Shown: piece by piece, positions 26,836 to 35,790 of the stretch
Position numbering within the stretch: the first letter of the stretch is position 1
How the letters are laid out: each line of letters begins with the position of its first letter
Assembly (NCBI RefSeq): GCF_002209535.1
Contig: NZ_NJIG01000004.1
Location: forward strand, 124,001 to 188,000
Origin: Achromobacter marplatensis
Lineage (GTDB): Bacteria > Pseudomonadota > Gammaproteobacteria > Burkholderiales > Burkholderiaceae_B
Direction of reading: 5' to 3'
DNA length: 64,000 nucleotides
Made by a program: the position numbers and the translations under genes
Notes under the pieces: generated by a model
Database searches by the model: none
What the model was told of the DNA's origin: nothing
What the model saw: only the letters and a program-made list of their open reading frames with translations

Positions 26836-27713
26836 CAGACCTTCCTGACATCGGCGCGTCCGAACAGTCCATTGGGACGCACGGCCAACATGACGATCAC
26901 CAGCGTGAAGCTGATGATCTGGGTGTATCCGGAGCCCAGGGCCACGGTGATCAGCGCTTCGACCACACCGAACAGCAGTCCGGCGATCATCACGCCCCAG
27001 GCGCTGGTGATGCCGCCCAGAATCGCAACGACAAAGGCTTTCAGGCCGAAGAGCGTGCCCATGTCGGCCTGCACGTTGAACAGCGGTGCGACCAGGGCGC
27101 CCGCCACGCCGGCGAACAGCGTGGACACGGCAAAGGCGGCCATGATGGCGCGGCGCACCGGGATGCCCATCAGCCGCGCGGCGCCGGGGTTCTGCACCAC
27201 CGCCAGGAGCGCCACGCCCCAGCGAGTGCGGCGCGACAGGGTGTGCAGCGCCGCCGCCAGCACCAGGCCGACCAGCGGAATCAGCAGCTGCAGCGGATAG
27301 ATGCCCAGGCCCAGCCCGCCGATCTCCAGCGGCGCTTGCGCCAGTGGCGACGGCAGGCTGCGCGGCTCTTTGCCGAAGGTGAACATCACGACGTTGTCCA
27401 GCACGATGCCGAGCGCCACCGTGGACATCAACCAGGCGTTGGAGCCCCGGCTGGCGAACGGCCGCACGGCCAGCCGTTCGACTGCGAGACCGTACAGCGC
27501 ACACAGCGCGAAGGCCGCCAGCAAGGCAGGCACCAGCGGCCAGCCCAGCGTCTGCGCGAACGTATAGGTCAGCACGGCGCCCAGCATCATGGAACTGCCC
27601 TGGGCGAAGTTCACCGTGCCCGACACGGCGTAGGTCAGGTAAAAGCCCAGGGCCATCAGTCCGTACATGCTTCCCAGACCCAGGCCGCTGACGATGGCGG
27701 ACATCAACAACAT
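26835..27713 (-). CDS. Branched-chain amino acid-type ABC transporter permease, LivH family
   Basis: A 292-residue permease with about eight TM segments. The LivH motifs GLGLGSMYGLMALGFYLTYA and GTVNFAQGSSMMLGA near the N-terminus, and AFVVAILGGITSAWGVMIAGL in the EAA-loop region, are present. The start at 27713 (MLLMSAIVSG) has GGGAG six bases upstream, while the longer frame adds a charged, non-hydrophobic 26-residue extension. It lies 26 bp after the binding-protein gene and overlaps the fused LivMGF gene by four bases. Confidence 0.92.
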   Translation of the reverse strand: MLLMSAIVSGLGLGSMYGLMALGFYLTYAVSGTVNFAQGSSMMLGAVLTYTFAQTLGWPLVPALLAAFALCALYGLAVERLAVRPFASRGSNAWLMSTVALGIVLDNVVMFTFGKEPRSLPSPLAQAPLEIGGLGLGIYPLQLLIPLVGLVLAAALHTLSRRTRWGVALLAVVQNPGAARLMGIPVRRAIMAAFAVSTLFAGVAGALVAPLFNVQADMGTLFGLKAFVVAILGGITSAWGVMIAGLLFGVVEALITVALGSGYTQIISFTLVIVMLAVRPNGLFGRADVRKV

Positions 27714-27739
27714 GCGCGTCTCCCGCGTGAACGTGCCGT

Positions 27740-28930
27740 TTACTGGGCGCCCTTGACGGGCAGGATGCGGTTGTCGATGAACTGCGTCCACACGTAGTCG
27801 TTCTCGCGCAGCGCGTCGTGCGAGGCCGGCGTGAAGGGCTGTTCATAGGTCTTGATCAGGCCGTCGTACTTGCCGATCTTGTAGAAGCCCTGGCGCACCG
27901 CGTCGCCATCGGTCGAACCGGCTGCCGCGATGGCCAGCGCAGCCAGCTGCATGCCGTCATACGCGTTGGCCACACCCACGGCAGGCGTGATGTCCTGCGG
28001 GCCCTTGATGTCGGAATACTTGGCCTTCAGCGCCTGCATCACCTTGTCGCCCACCGGCCCTTGCTTGCCGAAGAAGCTGTAGGTCTGCACGAAATGCACG
28101 TTCTTGGCATTGGGGCCGGCCAGCTCAGTGAAGCGGCCGCCCGCGGGGCCCCAGTGCGACACGATCGGCACCTTCCAGCCCATCCGGTCCAGCGATTTCA
28201 CGACCTGCGCCGACGGGCCGACGTTGCCCACCAGGAACAGTGTGTCCGCGCCCTCGGCCTTCAGGCGGCTCAACTGGGGCACCACGTCCAGATCGTTGGG
28301 CTGGAATTTTTCGACGCCGGCGGGCGTGACCTTGGCCGCAGCCAACGCCGCGTTCAAGCCTTTCTCGTTGGATTCGCCCCAGGGGTTGTTCACCAGGATC
28401 ATGCCCGGCTTGGCGCTCTGGAACGTCTTTTGCGCGTACTGGACCATCGCGCTGTCCACGATCTCGTCCATGGCCGACACGCGGAACACGAAGTTCGGGT
28501 TGCCCTTGTTCTGCGTGATCGCCGTGCCGGCGGCCCACGGCCCCATGAAGGGGACCTTTTCCTGGTTCACGATGGGCACGATCGCCATGGAAACCGGCGT
28601 GTCCAGGCCGCCGAACAGCACGGCGACCTTTTCCTTGAAGATCAGTTCGCGCGCGGCCGCCATGCCCTTGGCGGGATTGCCTTCGTCGTCGCGCCGCACC
28701 AGCACGATCTGGCGGCCGCCCAGGAGGCCGCCCTTCGCATTGATCTCGTCGATGGCGATCGTCATGCCGCGCGTCAGGGCTTCACCTGCGCGCGCCGACT
28801 CGCCGGACAGCGCCGTGATCAGGCCGATCTTGATGGGGTCGGCGGCAAGCGCCGGTTGCAGGGCGAGGCCGGCCGTGAAGAGGGCGGCGGCGGTGGCGCG
28901 AAGCAGAAAGGAACGGCGGGTCGGGACCAT
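27740..28930 (-). CDS. ABC transporter substrate-binding protein, LivJ/LivK-type
   Basis: A 396-residue periplasmic binding protein of type I fold (Peripla_BP_6). The signal peptide has a twin-Arg-like RRSFLLRATAAAL start and ends PALAA at about residue 30; the mature part starts DPIKIGLITALSGESARAGEAL, the usual amino-acid-binding opening. First gene of the liv-type operon (then LivH and the LivM-G-F fusion). Upstream is a long perfect inverted repeat. The divergent neighbours (deacetylase-like, GntR, flavin-reductase-like) hint that the ligand is an amide or cyclic nitrogen compound rather than leucine; this is inference. Confidence 0.9.
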   Translation of the reverse strand: MVPTRRSFLLRATAAALFTAGLALQPALAADPIKIGLITALSGESARAGEALTRGMTIAIDEINAKGGLLGGRQIVLVRRDDEGNPAKGMAAARELIFKEKVAVLFGGLDTPVSMAIVPIVNQEKVPFMGPWAAGTAITQNKGNPNFVFRVSAMDEIVDSAMVQYAQKTFQSAKPGMILVNNPWGESNEKGLNAALAAAKVTPAGVEKFQPNDLDVVPQLSRLKAEGADTLFLVGNVGPSAQVVKSLDRMGWKVPIVSHWGPAGGRFTELAGPNAKNVHFVQTYSFFGKQGPVGDKVMQALKAKYSDIKGPQDITPAVGVANAYDGMQLAALAIAAAGSTDGDAVRQGFYKIGKYDGLIKTYEQPFTPASHDALRENDYVWTQFIDNRILPVKGAQ

Positions 28931-28954
28931 CGGGCACTCCTGGAAAAGTGGAAC

Positions 28955-29002
28955 GGATCTTGCATGGGGTTAAGTGCTGCTTTGCTTCCCTATGCAAGAT
29001 CC
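28955..29002. promoter_or_regulatory. Perfect 11-bp inverted repeat between liv operon and deacetylase gene
   Basis: GGATCTTGCAT at 28955-28965 is repeated in exact inverse as ATGCAAGATCC at 28992-29002, with 26 bp between. The arms lie 25 to 72 bp upstream of the binding-protein start. They could be two half-sites or two operators for the GntR-family regulator encoded at 30163, or a leader hairpin in either transcript. There is no T tract, so it is not a terminator. Confidence 0.55.
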
Positions 29003-29159
29003 ATGCCATCTGGTCCAAGTCGGTCGCCGGGGGCGGCGATCACCCTGCTACGAGGCGGATGCAGCGTCTTTGGGCGTGGTTTGTCCGCATCAGATTCAAA
29101 TTTTGTGTCCAAAGGCTCATGGATTTTGTTAACAATCATGCATCAGGATTTGCACCAAA

Positions 29160-30113
29160 ATGAATCCAACCTTGCTTTCAAGCACTAATCCGGGGCGCGG
29201 CGACGCGTCCGCGTGGACGCCCGCGCCGCTGGCCTGCCATGGCCGCTTCGCCTACCAGCCGATCACCGGGCGAGGGGACTACGCGTGGCCGAACGGGGCG
29301 CGGCTAGCCGTGTACCTGGGCTTCAACATCGAGCATTTCGCGTTCGGGGAAGGGCTGGGCGCGGAACTGGGGCCGGCCTCGCCGCATCCCGACGTGCTCA
29401 ACTACGCGTGGCGCGAATACGGCAACCGGGTGGGCGCGTGGCGTTGCCTGGAGCTGTTCGAGGAATTGCGCCTGCCCGCTGGCGTGCTGCTCAACACCGC
29501 GCTGTATGAGCATTGCCCCGAACTGATCGACGCCTTCCTGGCGCGCGGCGATGAACTGATCGGGCACGGCTACAGCAATGCGCACCGGCAGGGCGGCCTG
29601 CCCGAAGCCGAAGAAGGCGCGCTGCTGGCGCATTGCCGCGACCGCATCCGCCAGCACGCGGGCCGCGCGCCGGCGGGCTGGCTGTCGCCGTGGATTTCGG
29701 AAAGCCGCGCCACGCCCGACCTGCTGGCCGAAGCGGGCTACCGCTATACGCTGAACTGGTGCCATGACGATCAACCCATGCGCATGCGGACCCGCGCGGG
29801 TGACCTGTGGGCGATTCCGTATCCGCAGGAGCTCAACGACATCCCGATGATCATGGGCCGCAAGATGGATGCACGCGACTTTGCCGATATGATTCTTGAC
29901 CAGTTCGAGGAAATGCGTACGCAGGCCGCACGCCAGCCGCTGGTGATGGGCATCGCGCTGCATCCGTATATCGTCGGGCAGCCGTACCGGCTGCGGCACC
30001 TGCGCCGGGCGCTGGCGCCGCTGGCCGCGGCCCGCGACCGGGGCGAGATCTGGTTCACCACGCCCGGCGAAATCTGCCGCCATGTGGACAGCTTGCCGTC
30101 CGGCGCGCGCTGA
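29160..30113 (+). CDS. Polysaccharide deacetylase-family protein, PuuE/allantoinase-like
   Basis: A 317-residue NodB-fold hydrolase of the PuuE/urate-catabolism-like subgroup. Supporting blocks are the FNIEHFAFGEG segment near residue 55, HGYSNAHRQGG, the GWLSPWISESRATPDLLAEAGY stretch (a TGR-type motif region) and the C-terminal LVMGIALHPYIVGQPYRL. The PuuE subgroup hydrolyses cyclic amides such as allantoin and is not a sugar deacetylase. The neighbouring GntR and flavin-reductase-like genes on the same strand and the divergent liv-type transporter suggest uptake and opening of a cyclic nitrogen compound, but the substrate is unknown. Confidence 0.82.
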   Translation: MNPTLLSSTNPGRGDASAWTPAPLACHGRFAYQPITGRGDYAWPNGARLAVYLGFNIEHFAFGEGLGAELGPASPHPDVLNYAWREYGNRVGAWRCLELFEELRLPAGVLLNTALYEHCPELIDAFLARGDELIGHGYSNAHRQGGLPEAEEGALLAHCRDRIRQHAGRAPAGWLSPWISESRATPDLLAEAGYRYTLNWCHDDQPMRMRTRAGDLWAIPYPQELNDIPMIMGRKMDARDFADMILDQFEEMRTQAARQPLVMGIALHPYIVGQPYRLRHLRRALAPLAAARDRGEIWFTTPGEICRHVDSLPSGAR

Positions 30114-30162
30114 GCCTCCTACGTTCCGATCCCTTCTTTCGTCTGCCCATTCGAGTCCCGCA

Positions 30163-30939
30163 ATGCCTACCCGTCCAACAGCCAAACCCCGCGCCAAGCC
30201 CGCCGCCCCCAGCAGGATCGCCGTCGACCCCGCCGCGACGGATGCCGCCGGCAGTACCGAGGCGGTCCCGGACAGCGACATGGAGCGCCGCATCTGCGAA
30301 GCGGTGTACGAAAGCGTGATGAGCCAGCGGCTCACGCCCGGCACCAAACTGCCCGAGGCCGCCATCTGCGAGCTGTTCGGCGTGTCGCGCTCGGTGGCGC
30401 GCAAGGCCTTGCAGCGGCTGGCGCACGAACACGTGGTGGACCTGCATCACAACCGCGGCGCGGTGGTCGCCGAACCCACACCCGAAGACACGCGCCAGAT
30501 CTTCCAGGCGCGCCGCGCGCTGGAGGCGGCGCTGCTGCCCTTGGCCGTGGCCCGCGCCACCAAGGCCGACTACGCGTCGCTGCGCAAGCAGCTGCGCGAC
30601 GAACACGCCCTGCTGCATCGGGCCGGCCAGCCCGCGTGGGCGCGCCAGGCCAGCGCGTTTCACGTGCGGCTGGGCGAACTGTCGGGCAACGCCATCCTGC
30701 ACGGGTACCTGGCGGAACTGGTGTCGCGGTGCTCGCTCATCGTGGCGCTGTACGAACCGCCCGGCAACGCCGCCTGCGAACACGGCGAGCACGTGCTGAT
30801 CGTCGACCTGATGGAACGCGGCGACGTGGCCGAGGCCGTGAAGATCAATGACAACCACCTGGCGGACCTGGAGCGGCGCATCAGCCTGGAGCGCCCGCAG
30901 CCCGCCCAAACCCTTGCCCAGATGCTGGGACTGGCCTGA
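30163..30939 (+). CDS. GntR family transcriptional regulator (FadR/FCD subfamily)
   Basis: A 258-residue regulator. After a basic, Ala/Pro-rich N-terminal extension of about 38 residues comes the winged helix (GTKLPEAAICELFGVSRSVARKALQRL, about 60-90) and an FCD ligand-binding domain (RRALEAALLPLAVARA to ERGDVAEAVKINDNHLADLE) whose His and Asp residues usually bind a metal. The ATG at 30163 is preferred; the frame is open 27 codons upstream inside the deacetylase gene. Position between a hydrolase and a flavin-reductase-like gene, facing a divergent transporter operon, makes it the likely local controller. Confidence 0.88.
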   Translation: MPTRPTAKPRAKPAAPSRIAVDPAATDAAGSTEAVPDSDMERRICEAVYESVMSQRLTPGTKLPEAAICELFGVSRSVARKALQRLAHEHVVDLHHNRGAVVAEPTPEDTRQIFQARRALEAALLPLAVARATKADYASLRKQLRDEHALLHRAGQPAWARQASAFHVRLGELSGNAILHGYLAELVSRCSLIVALYEPPGNAACEHGEHVLIVDLMERGDVAEAVKINDNHLADLERRISLERPQPAQTLAQMLGLA

Positions 30940-30940
30940 C

Positions 30941-31582
30941 ATGGAAATCGATTTCGACGCAATCACCGAATACCAGCGCTACAAGCTGATGGCCAGCCTG
31001 ATCGTGCCCCGGCCGATCGCGCTGATCACCACCTTGTCCGAGACCGGCGTGGTCAACGCGGCGCCCTTCAGCATGTTCAACATGCTGGGCGAGGACCCGC
31101 CCATCGTCATGGTCAGCATCAACCGCCTGGAAGACGGCGGCTTGAAGGACACGGCGCGCAACATCGCTCGTGACAAGGAATTCGTGGTGCACCTGACCGA
31201 CGAGGCGATGGCCGAGAAGATGCACCGCTGCGGCGACCGCCTGCCGGCGGACGTCAGCGAGCTGGCCCACGCTGGGCTGGACGCCGCGCCCAGCCACCAC
31301 GTCAAGCCGCCCCGCATCGTGCAGGCGCCCGTGGCCTTCGAATGCACGCTGTACGAAACGATGGAAACCGCCAGCCGGCAGATCTTCATCGGGCAGGTGC
31401 GCTGGCTACACGCGCGCGACGGCCTGATCGACACGGAAACCTGGCGCGTGCGCCTGCAGGACTATTTTCCTGTGGGCCGATTCGGCGCCAGCTTCTACGT
31501 CACCACGCGGGACCGCTACGCGATCGGCGCGGGCGATGCGCCGGCGGGCACGGCGGCCAGCACGGCCATCGACGAGATCTGA
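30941..31582 (+). CDS. Flavin reductase-like domain protein
   Basis: A 213-residue FMN-binding split-barrel protein (flavin reductase like, DIM6/NTAB type). The core block LMASLIVPRPIALITTLSETGVVNAAPFSMFNML at residues 16-49 binds FMN in the family, and HHVKPPRIVQAPVAFECTL is the second characteristic strand. It starts one base after the GntR stop, so the two are co-translated. Such proteins supply reduced flavin to a monooxygenase or act as oxidoreductases; no monooxygenase partner is in the window. Confidence 0.84.
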   Translation: MEIDFDAITEYQRYKLMASLIVPRPIALITTLSETGVVNAAPFSMFNMLGEDPPIVMVSINRLEDGGLKDTARNIARDKEFVVHLTDEAMAEKMHRCGDRLPADVSELAHAGLDAAPSHHVKPPRIVQAPVAFECTLYETMETASRQIFIGQVRWLHARDGLIDTETWRVRLQDYFPVGRFGASFYVTTRDRYAIGAGDAPAGTAASTAIDEI

Positions 31583-31594
31583 GCCGGCCGGCCT

Positions 31595-32518
31595 TCACCA
31601 CACGGCGTCGTGCCCGCCCGGCGTGCGCAGATGCCGGGCGAAGCGCTGCGACAGGAAGTCCACGAACGCAACGGTCTTGGCCGGCAGGTTCAGGCGTTCG
31701 GGGTACAGCGCATGGATGTCGGCGGGCGGCGTGCGCCAATCCGTCAACACCTCGCGCAGCCGGCCGGCGCGCAGGTAGGCGGCGGTCTCCCATTCAGACC
31801 GCATCACGATGCCGTGGCCGTCCAGCGCCCAATCCAGCGCGCTCTGGCCGTCATTGGAGCTGACCGGGCCGCGCACCTTCACGGTTTCAGCGCGCTGGCC
31901 GGATTCCAGCCGCCACGTGCCGTAGGCCACGTCGTTTTCGCGCACCACGATGCAGCGATGGCGTTGCAGATCGCCCGGCGTGCGCGGTTCGCCATAAGTA
32001 TCCAGGTAACGGGGGGAGGCGCAGAGCAGCCGCCGATTGGACGCGATCTTGCGTGCGGTCAGCCGGGCGTCGGGCAGGTCGCCGAAACGCACCGCCACGT
32101 CGAAGCCTTCTTCGATCAGGTTCAGCGGCCGGTCCGTCAGCCGCATCAACACCTCCACGTCCGGATACTGGCGCGCGAAGTCCGACACGGCCGGCACGAT
32201 GTGGGCGCGCCCGAAACCGAACGTGGCGTTCAGCCGCAGCAGGCCCTGGGGTTGGGCGCGGGCGCTTGAGACCGACCGTTCCAGCGCCTCGAGGTCGGCC
32301 AGGATGCGGCCGCCCTCGGCCAGATACAGTTCGCCCTCTTGCGTGACGCTGACCCGGCGCGTGGTGCGGTTCAGCAGCCGGACGCCCAGCCGCTGCTCCA
32401 GCCGGGCCAGCCGGGCGCTGATGGCGGGCGGGGTCAACCCCAGTTCGCGCGCGGTGGCCGACAGGTTGCCGTGCTTGACCACCAGCGAAAAGAAGGCGAG
32501 ATCGGAAAGGGCGTCCAT
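31595..32518 (-). CDS. LysR-type transcriptional regulator
   Basis: A 307-residue LysR regulator. The N-terminal HTH (VVKHGNLSATARELGLTPPAISARLARLE) is at residues 13-41, followed by the linker and a periplasmic-binding-protein-like effector domain. It is transcribed away from the Bug receptor/LeuCD-like operon across a 138-bp region that holds an A/T-rich inverted repeat of LysR type. It probably activates that operon in the presence of its organic-acid substrate. It converges with the flavin-reductase-like gene (12 bp between stops). Confidence 0.9.
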   Translation of the reverse strand: MDALSDLAFFSLVVKHGNLSATARELGLTPPAISARLARLEQRLGVRLLNRTTRRVSVTQEGELYLAEGGRILADLEALERSVSSARAQPQGLLRLNATFGFGRAHIVPAVSDFARQYPDVEVLMRLTDRPLNLIEEGFDVAVRFGDLPDARLTARKIASNRRLLCASPRYLDTYGEPRTPGDLQRHRCIVVRENDVAYGTWRLESGQRAETVKVRGPVSSNDGQSALDWALDGHGIVMRSEWETAAYLRAGRLREVLTDWRTPPADIHALYPERLNLPAKTVAFVDFLSQRFARHLRTPGGHDAVW

Positions 32519-32540
32519 GGGGGCCTCCAGCCGCTATTTA

Positions 32541-32564
32541 TAAATCTAATTTAATAAAGATTTA
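32541..32564. promoter_or_regulatory. Candidate LysR operator (inverted repeat in divergent promoter)
   Basis: TAAATCT at 32541-32547 and AGATTTA at 32558-32564 form a perfect 7-bp inverted repeat with a 10-bp spacer, 22 bp upstream of the LysR start and about 93 bp upstream of the Bug receptor gene. A/T-rich interrupted dyads of this kind are the usual recognition sites of LysR proteins. Confidence 0.55.
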
Positions 32565-32656
32565 GTTTGATCAGTAATTATAAGAATTAAACCGGCTTAT
32601 ACACTGGCCTTACCGACATAGAGCCGCAATGACGCGGCCAACCGAGGAGACCAGGA

Positions 32657-33640
32657 ATGAAGATCAAACCCGTGGCCGGCGCCGTGTGCGCGGCCCTTGC
32701 CGCCGCATCCTGTTGGACCTTTCCGGCGGTGGCCGCCAATGCGTTTCCCGAACGCGCGGTGACGCTTGTCGTGCCGTTCGCGCCCGGCGGCAGCGTGGAT
32801 ATCGCCGCGCGGCTCATCTCGGACGCCTGGGGCCGTGCTCTCGGCCAGAGCGTGATCGTCGAGAACCGGGCCGGTGCGTCCGGCAACATCGGCATGGCGG
32901 CCGTGGCGCGCGCCCAGCCCAACGGCTACACGCTGGCGATCAACACCATGTCGCTGGCCATCAATCCCGCGCTGTTCAAGGACATGCCGTTCGACACGAA
33001 GCAGGACCTGCGGTCCGTGGGCACGGTGGGCACGTCCCAGCACGTGCTGACCGTCACCAACGCCTTGCCGGTCGCCAGCGTGAGCGAACTGCTGGCTTAT
33101 GTGCGCGCGCGGCCGGCCAATGACCTGAGCTTCGGTTCCGCCGGCACGGGCAGCACGTTCCACATGGCCGCGGAACTGTTCAAGTCCGTATCGAAGACGC
33201 AGATCCTGCATGTGCCGTACAAGGGCGGCGGACCGGCCATGGTGGACACCATCAGCGGCCAGGTGCAGATGAGCTTTCCGGTGCTGTCCGCGGCCAAGCC
33301 GCAAGTCGACGGCAAAAAGCTCCGCGCGCTGGGCGTGACCGGCACCACGCGTTCGCCGCTGTTGCCCGACGTGCCCACTATCGCGGAATCCGGCTTGCCG
33401 GGCTACGAGTTCAACACCTGGTTCGTCGTCAGTGCGCCGGCGGGCACGCCGCAGCCGGTGATCGATACCCTGAACGCCAAACTGGCCGAAGCGTTGCAGT
33501 CACCCGCGCTGAAAGAACGCATGCAGAAGGAAGGATTCGATCCCCTGATCTCCACGCCGGCCAAGACGGACGCCATGGTGGCCGCCGAGATGACGCGCTG
33601 GGCGGGCATCGTGAAGGACGCCGGCATCCAGGCCAACTAG
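32657..33640 (+). CDS. Tripartite tricarboxylate transporter receptor, Bug family
   Basis: A 327-residue TctC/Bug-type periplasmic receptor. The signal peptide ends PAVAA at about residue 27; the mature start AFPERAVTLVVPFAPGGSVDIAAR is diagnostic, and IVENRAGASGNIGMAAVA forms part of the ligand pocket. An AGGA site precedes the ATG by about 8 bases. No TctA/TctB membrane genes are nearby, as is usual for the greatly expanded Bug family in Bordetella and Achromobacter. It leads an operon with LeuC/LeuD-like subunits, so the ligand is probably the hydro-lyase substrate, a branched or methylated di- or tricarboxylate. Confidence 0.92.
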   Translation: MKIKPVAGAVCAALAAASCWTFPAVAANAFPERAVTLVVPFAPGGSVDIAARLISDAWGRALGQSVIVENRAGASGNIGMAAVARAQPNGYTLAINTMSLAINPALFKDMPFDTKQDLRSVGTVGTSQHVLTVTNALPVASVSELLAYVRARPANDLSFGSAGTGSTFHMAAELFKSVSKTQILHVPYKGGGPAMVDTISGQVQMSFPVLSAAKPQVDGKKLRALGVTGTTRSPLLPDVPTIAESGLPGYEFNTWFVVSAPAGTPQPVIDTLNAKLAEALQSPALKERMQKEGFDPLISTPAKTDAMVAAEMTRWAGIVKDAGIQAN

Positions 33641-33694
33641 ACCGCAAGATGCGCCCGCGCTCCGCCGCGGGCGCCGCAATCAAGGACGAAAGAC

Positions 33695-35116
33695 ATGCCC
33701 GGCATGACGCTGTACGACAAACTGGTGGCCAGCCATGAAGTGGCCCGCATCGACGACGAGCACATCCTGCTGTACGTCGACCTGCACATCATGAACGAAT
33801 ACACCAGCCCGCAAGCCTTTAGCGGCCTGGCCGCACGCGGCCGGGACGTGCTGCGTCCCGGCCAGCAGATGGCGGTGGTGGACCACATCATCCCCACGCA
33901 CCCGGTGCCGGCGGCGTTGCGCGTGATCCCCGACGACGCCTCGTCGCGCCAGGCGCTGAACCTGAAGCGCAATTGCGACGAACAGCACATCGCGCTCTTC
34001 GACACCACCGACCCGCTGCAGGGCATCGAACACGTGATTGCGCCCGAGCACGGCATGATCCTGCCCGGCATGGTGGTGCTCTGCGGCGACAGCCACACCA
34101 CCACCTATGGCGCCTTGGGCGCCTTGGGCTTTGGCATTGGCACGTCGGAAGTCGAGCACATCCTGGCCACGCAGACGCTGGTCTACCGCGTCGCGCGCAA
34201 CATGCGCATCCGTGTCGACGGTGTACTGGGCGCGGGCGTTTCGGCCAAGGACCTGGTCATTTACGTGGTCCACCGCATCGGCGCCCAAGGCGCGCGCGGC
34301 CACGCGGTGGAGTTCTGCGGCACGGCGATCGACGCTTTGACGGCCGAGGCCCGCATGACTTTGTGCAACATGACGGTAGAGGCCGGCGCGCGCGCCGCGC
34401 TGATCGCCCCGGACGCCGTGACCGACGCGTACGTCACCGCCCACGCGCCGCAACTGCGCGGCGAAACGCTAGCCGCCGCGCGCACCTATTGGTCCACGCT
34501 GCGCAGCGACGACGACGCCGCCTTCCACGTGGAGCACGCGTTTGACGCTGCCGACATCGCGCCGTTCGTCACCTGGGGCACCAGCCCCGACCAGGCCATG
34601 CCGGTGACCGGCCGCGTGCCGGATCCGCAGGCCGAGCCCGACACGCTGGCCCGGCTGGCGCTGGAAAAGGCCATGGACTACATCGGCCTGGCGCCGGGCA
34701 TGCCGATTGCCGGCGTGCCGATCGACCGCGTGTTCATCGGCTCGTGCACCAACGGCCGCATCGAAGACCTCCGCGTGGTCGCCGCGATGGTGCGTGGCCG
34801 GAAGGTCGCCGCCGGCGTGCGCGCGATGGTCGTGCCGGGTTCGGGCGCCGTGCGCGCGCAGGCGGAAGCCGAAGGACTGGCCGCGCAGTTGATCGACGCC
34901 GGCTTCGAATGGCGCCAGCCGGGCTGTTCGATGTGCCTGGCCATGAACGACGACGTGCTGCGCCCCGGCGAGCGCTGCGCCTCCACCACCAACCGGAATT
35001 TCGAAGGGCGCCAGGGGCGGGCAGGGCGCACGCACCTGATGAGTCCGGCCATGGCGGCGGCAGCCGCGCTGGCCGGCCGTATTGTTGACGCCCGCGACTG
35101 GGAGCAAGCCAAATGA
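33695..35116 (+). CDS. Aconitase-family hydro-lyase large subunit, LeuC-like
   Basis: A 473-residue protein with the 3-isopropylmalate dehydratase large-subunit fold. The three 4Fe-4S cluster cysteines are visible (GSCTNGR near residue 350 and GCSMC near 410), together with HIIPTHPVP, VVLCGDSHTTTYGALGALGFGIGTSE and the CASTTNRNFEGRQG block. Its ATG overlap with the small subunit (ATGA) shows the pair is one enzyme. The context with a LysR regulator, a Bug receptor and a hydrolase, and without leuB, argues for a catabolic relative (for example of dimethylmalate or methylmalate type) rather than leucine synthesis. Substrate unproven. Confidence 0.87.
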   Translation: MPGMTLYDKLVASHEVARIDDEHILLYVDLHIMNEYTSPQAFSGLAARGRDVLRPGQQMAVVDHIIPTHPVPAALRVIPDDASSRQALNLKRNCDEQHIALFDTTDPLQGIEHVIAPEHGMILPGMVVLCGDSHTTTYGALGALGFGIGTSEVEHILATQTLVYRVARNMRIRVDGVLGAGVSAKDLVIYVVHRIGAQGARGHAVEFCGTAIDALTAEARMTLCNMTVEAGARAALIAPDAVTDAYVTAHAPQLRGETLAAARTYWSTLRSDDDAAFHVEHAFDAADIAPFVTWGTSPDQAMPVTGRVPDPQAEPDTLARLALEKAMDYIGLAPGMPIAGVPIDRVFIGSCTNGRIEDLRVVAAMVRGRKVAAGVRAMVVPGSGAVRAQAEAEGLAAQLIDAGFEWRQPGCSMCLAMNDDVLRPGERCASTTNRNFEGRQGRAGRTHLMSPAMAAAAALAGRIVDARDWEQAK

Positions 35117-35769
35117 ATCCGTTGATCGAAGGCATCGCCGCGCCGTTGCCGTTCTCCAATCTGGATACCGACCAGATCATGCCCAAGCAGTTCCTTCGCA
35201 TCATCGACAAGGCGGGGCTGGACCGCGGCCTGTTGTATGACCTGCGCTTTGACGAGCATGGTGCGCCCCGTCCCGGCTTCGTGCTGAACCAGCAGGCCTA
35301 CACGGGCGCGTCCGTGTTGGTGGCCGGCCCGAACTTCGGTTGCGGGTCCAGCCGTGAACATGCGGTGTGGGGCCTGCAGCAGTTCGGCATCCGCGCCGTG
35401 ATCGCGCCGAGCTTTGGCGAGATCTTCTACTTCAATGCCGTCAACAACGGCCTGCTGCTGGTCAGCCTGCCGCCGGCCGAGGTCGACGCCTTGCTCGCAC
35501 GGGTGTCCAATACGGATCTGGCCGGCGGCAACCGCGTGGCTGTCGATGTGATGGCAGGCCAGGTCCGCGTCGCCGACGGCTGGACGGCGAACTTCACCTT
35601 GCCCGAACGGCATCGCCGCATGTTCGCGCAAGGCCAGGACATGGTGGGTGCGTCGCTGGCCCAGTTGCCCGAGGTGGAACGCTTTGAAGCCGCCCACTGG
35701 GCGCGCCATCCCTGGATGAAGGACGTGGCGCGCACGGTGCGCGACCGCCTGGACGCCGGGCACGAGTAA
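35113..35769 (+). CDS. Aconitase-family hydro-lyase small subunit, LeuD-like
   Basis: A 218-residue swivel-domain subunit partnering the preceding LeuC-like protein. Family blocks are FSNLDTDQIMPKQFL at residues 14-28 and VLVAGPNFGCGSSREHAVWGLQQFG at 75-99, including the substrate-loop GCGSSRE. The length is normal for bacterial LeuD. It overlaps the large-subunit stop by four bases, and is followed 21 bp later by an alpha/beta hydrolase gene with a GGAGG ribosome site. Confidence 0.9.
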   Translation: MNPLIEGIAAPLPFSNLDTDQIMPKQFLRIIDKAGLDRGLLYDLRFDEHGAPRPGFVLNQQAYTGASVLVAGPNFGCGSSREHAVWGLQQFGIRAVIAPSFGEIFYFNAVNNGLLLVSLPPAEVDALLARVSNTDLAGGNRVAVDVMAGQVRVADGWTANFTLPERHRRMFAQGQDMVGASLAQLPEVERFEAAHWARHPWMKDVARTVRDRLDAGHE

Positions 35770-35790
35770 ACGCAACAGGAGGCAGTACCC

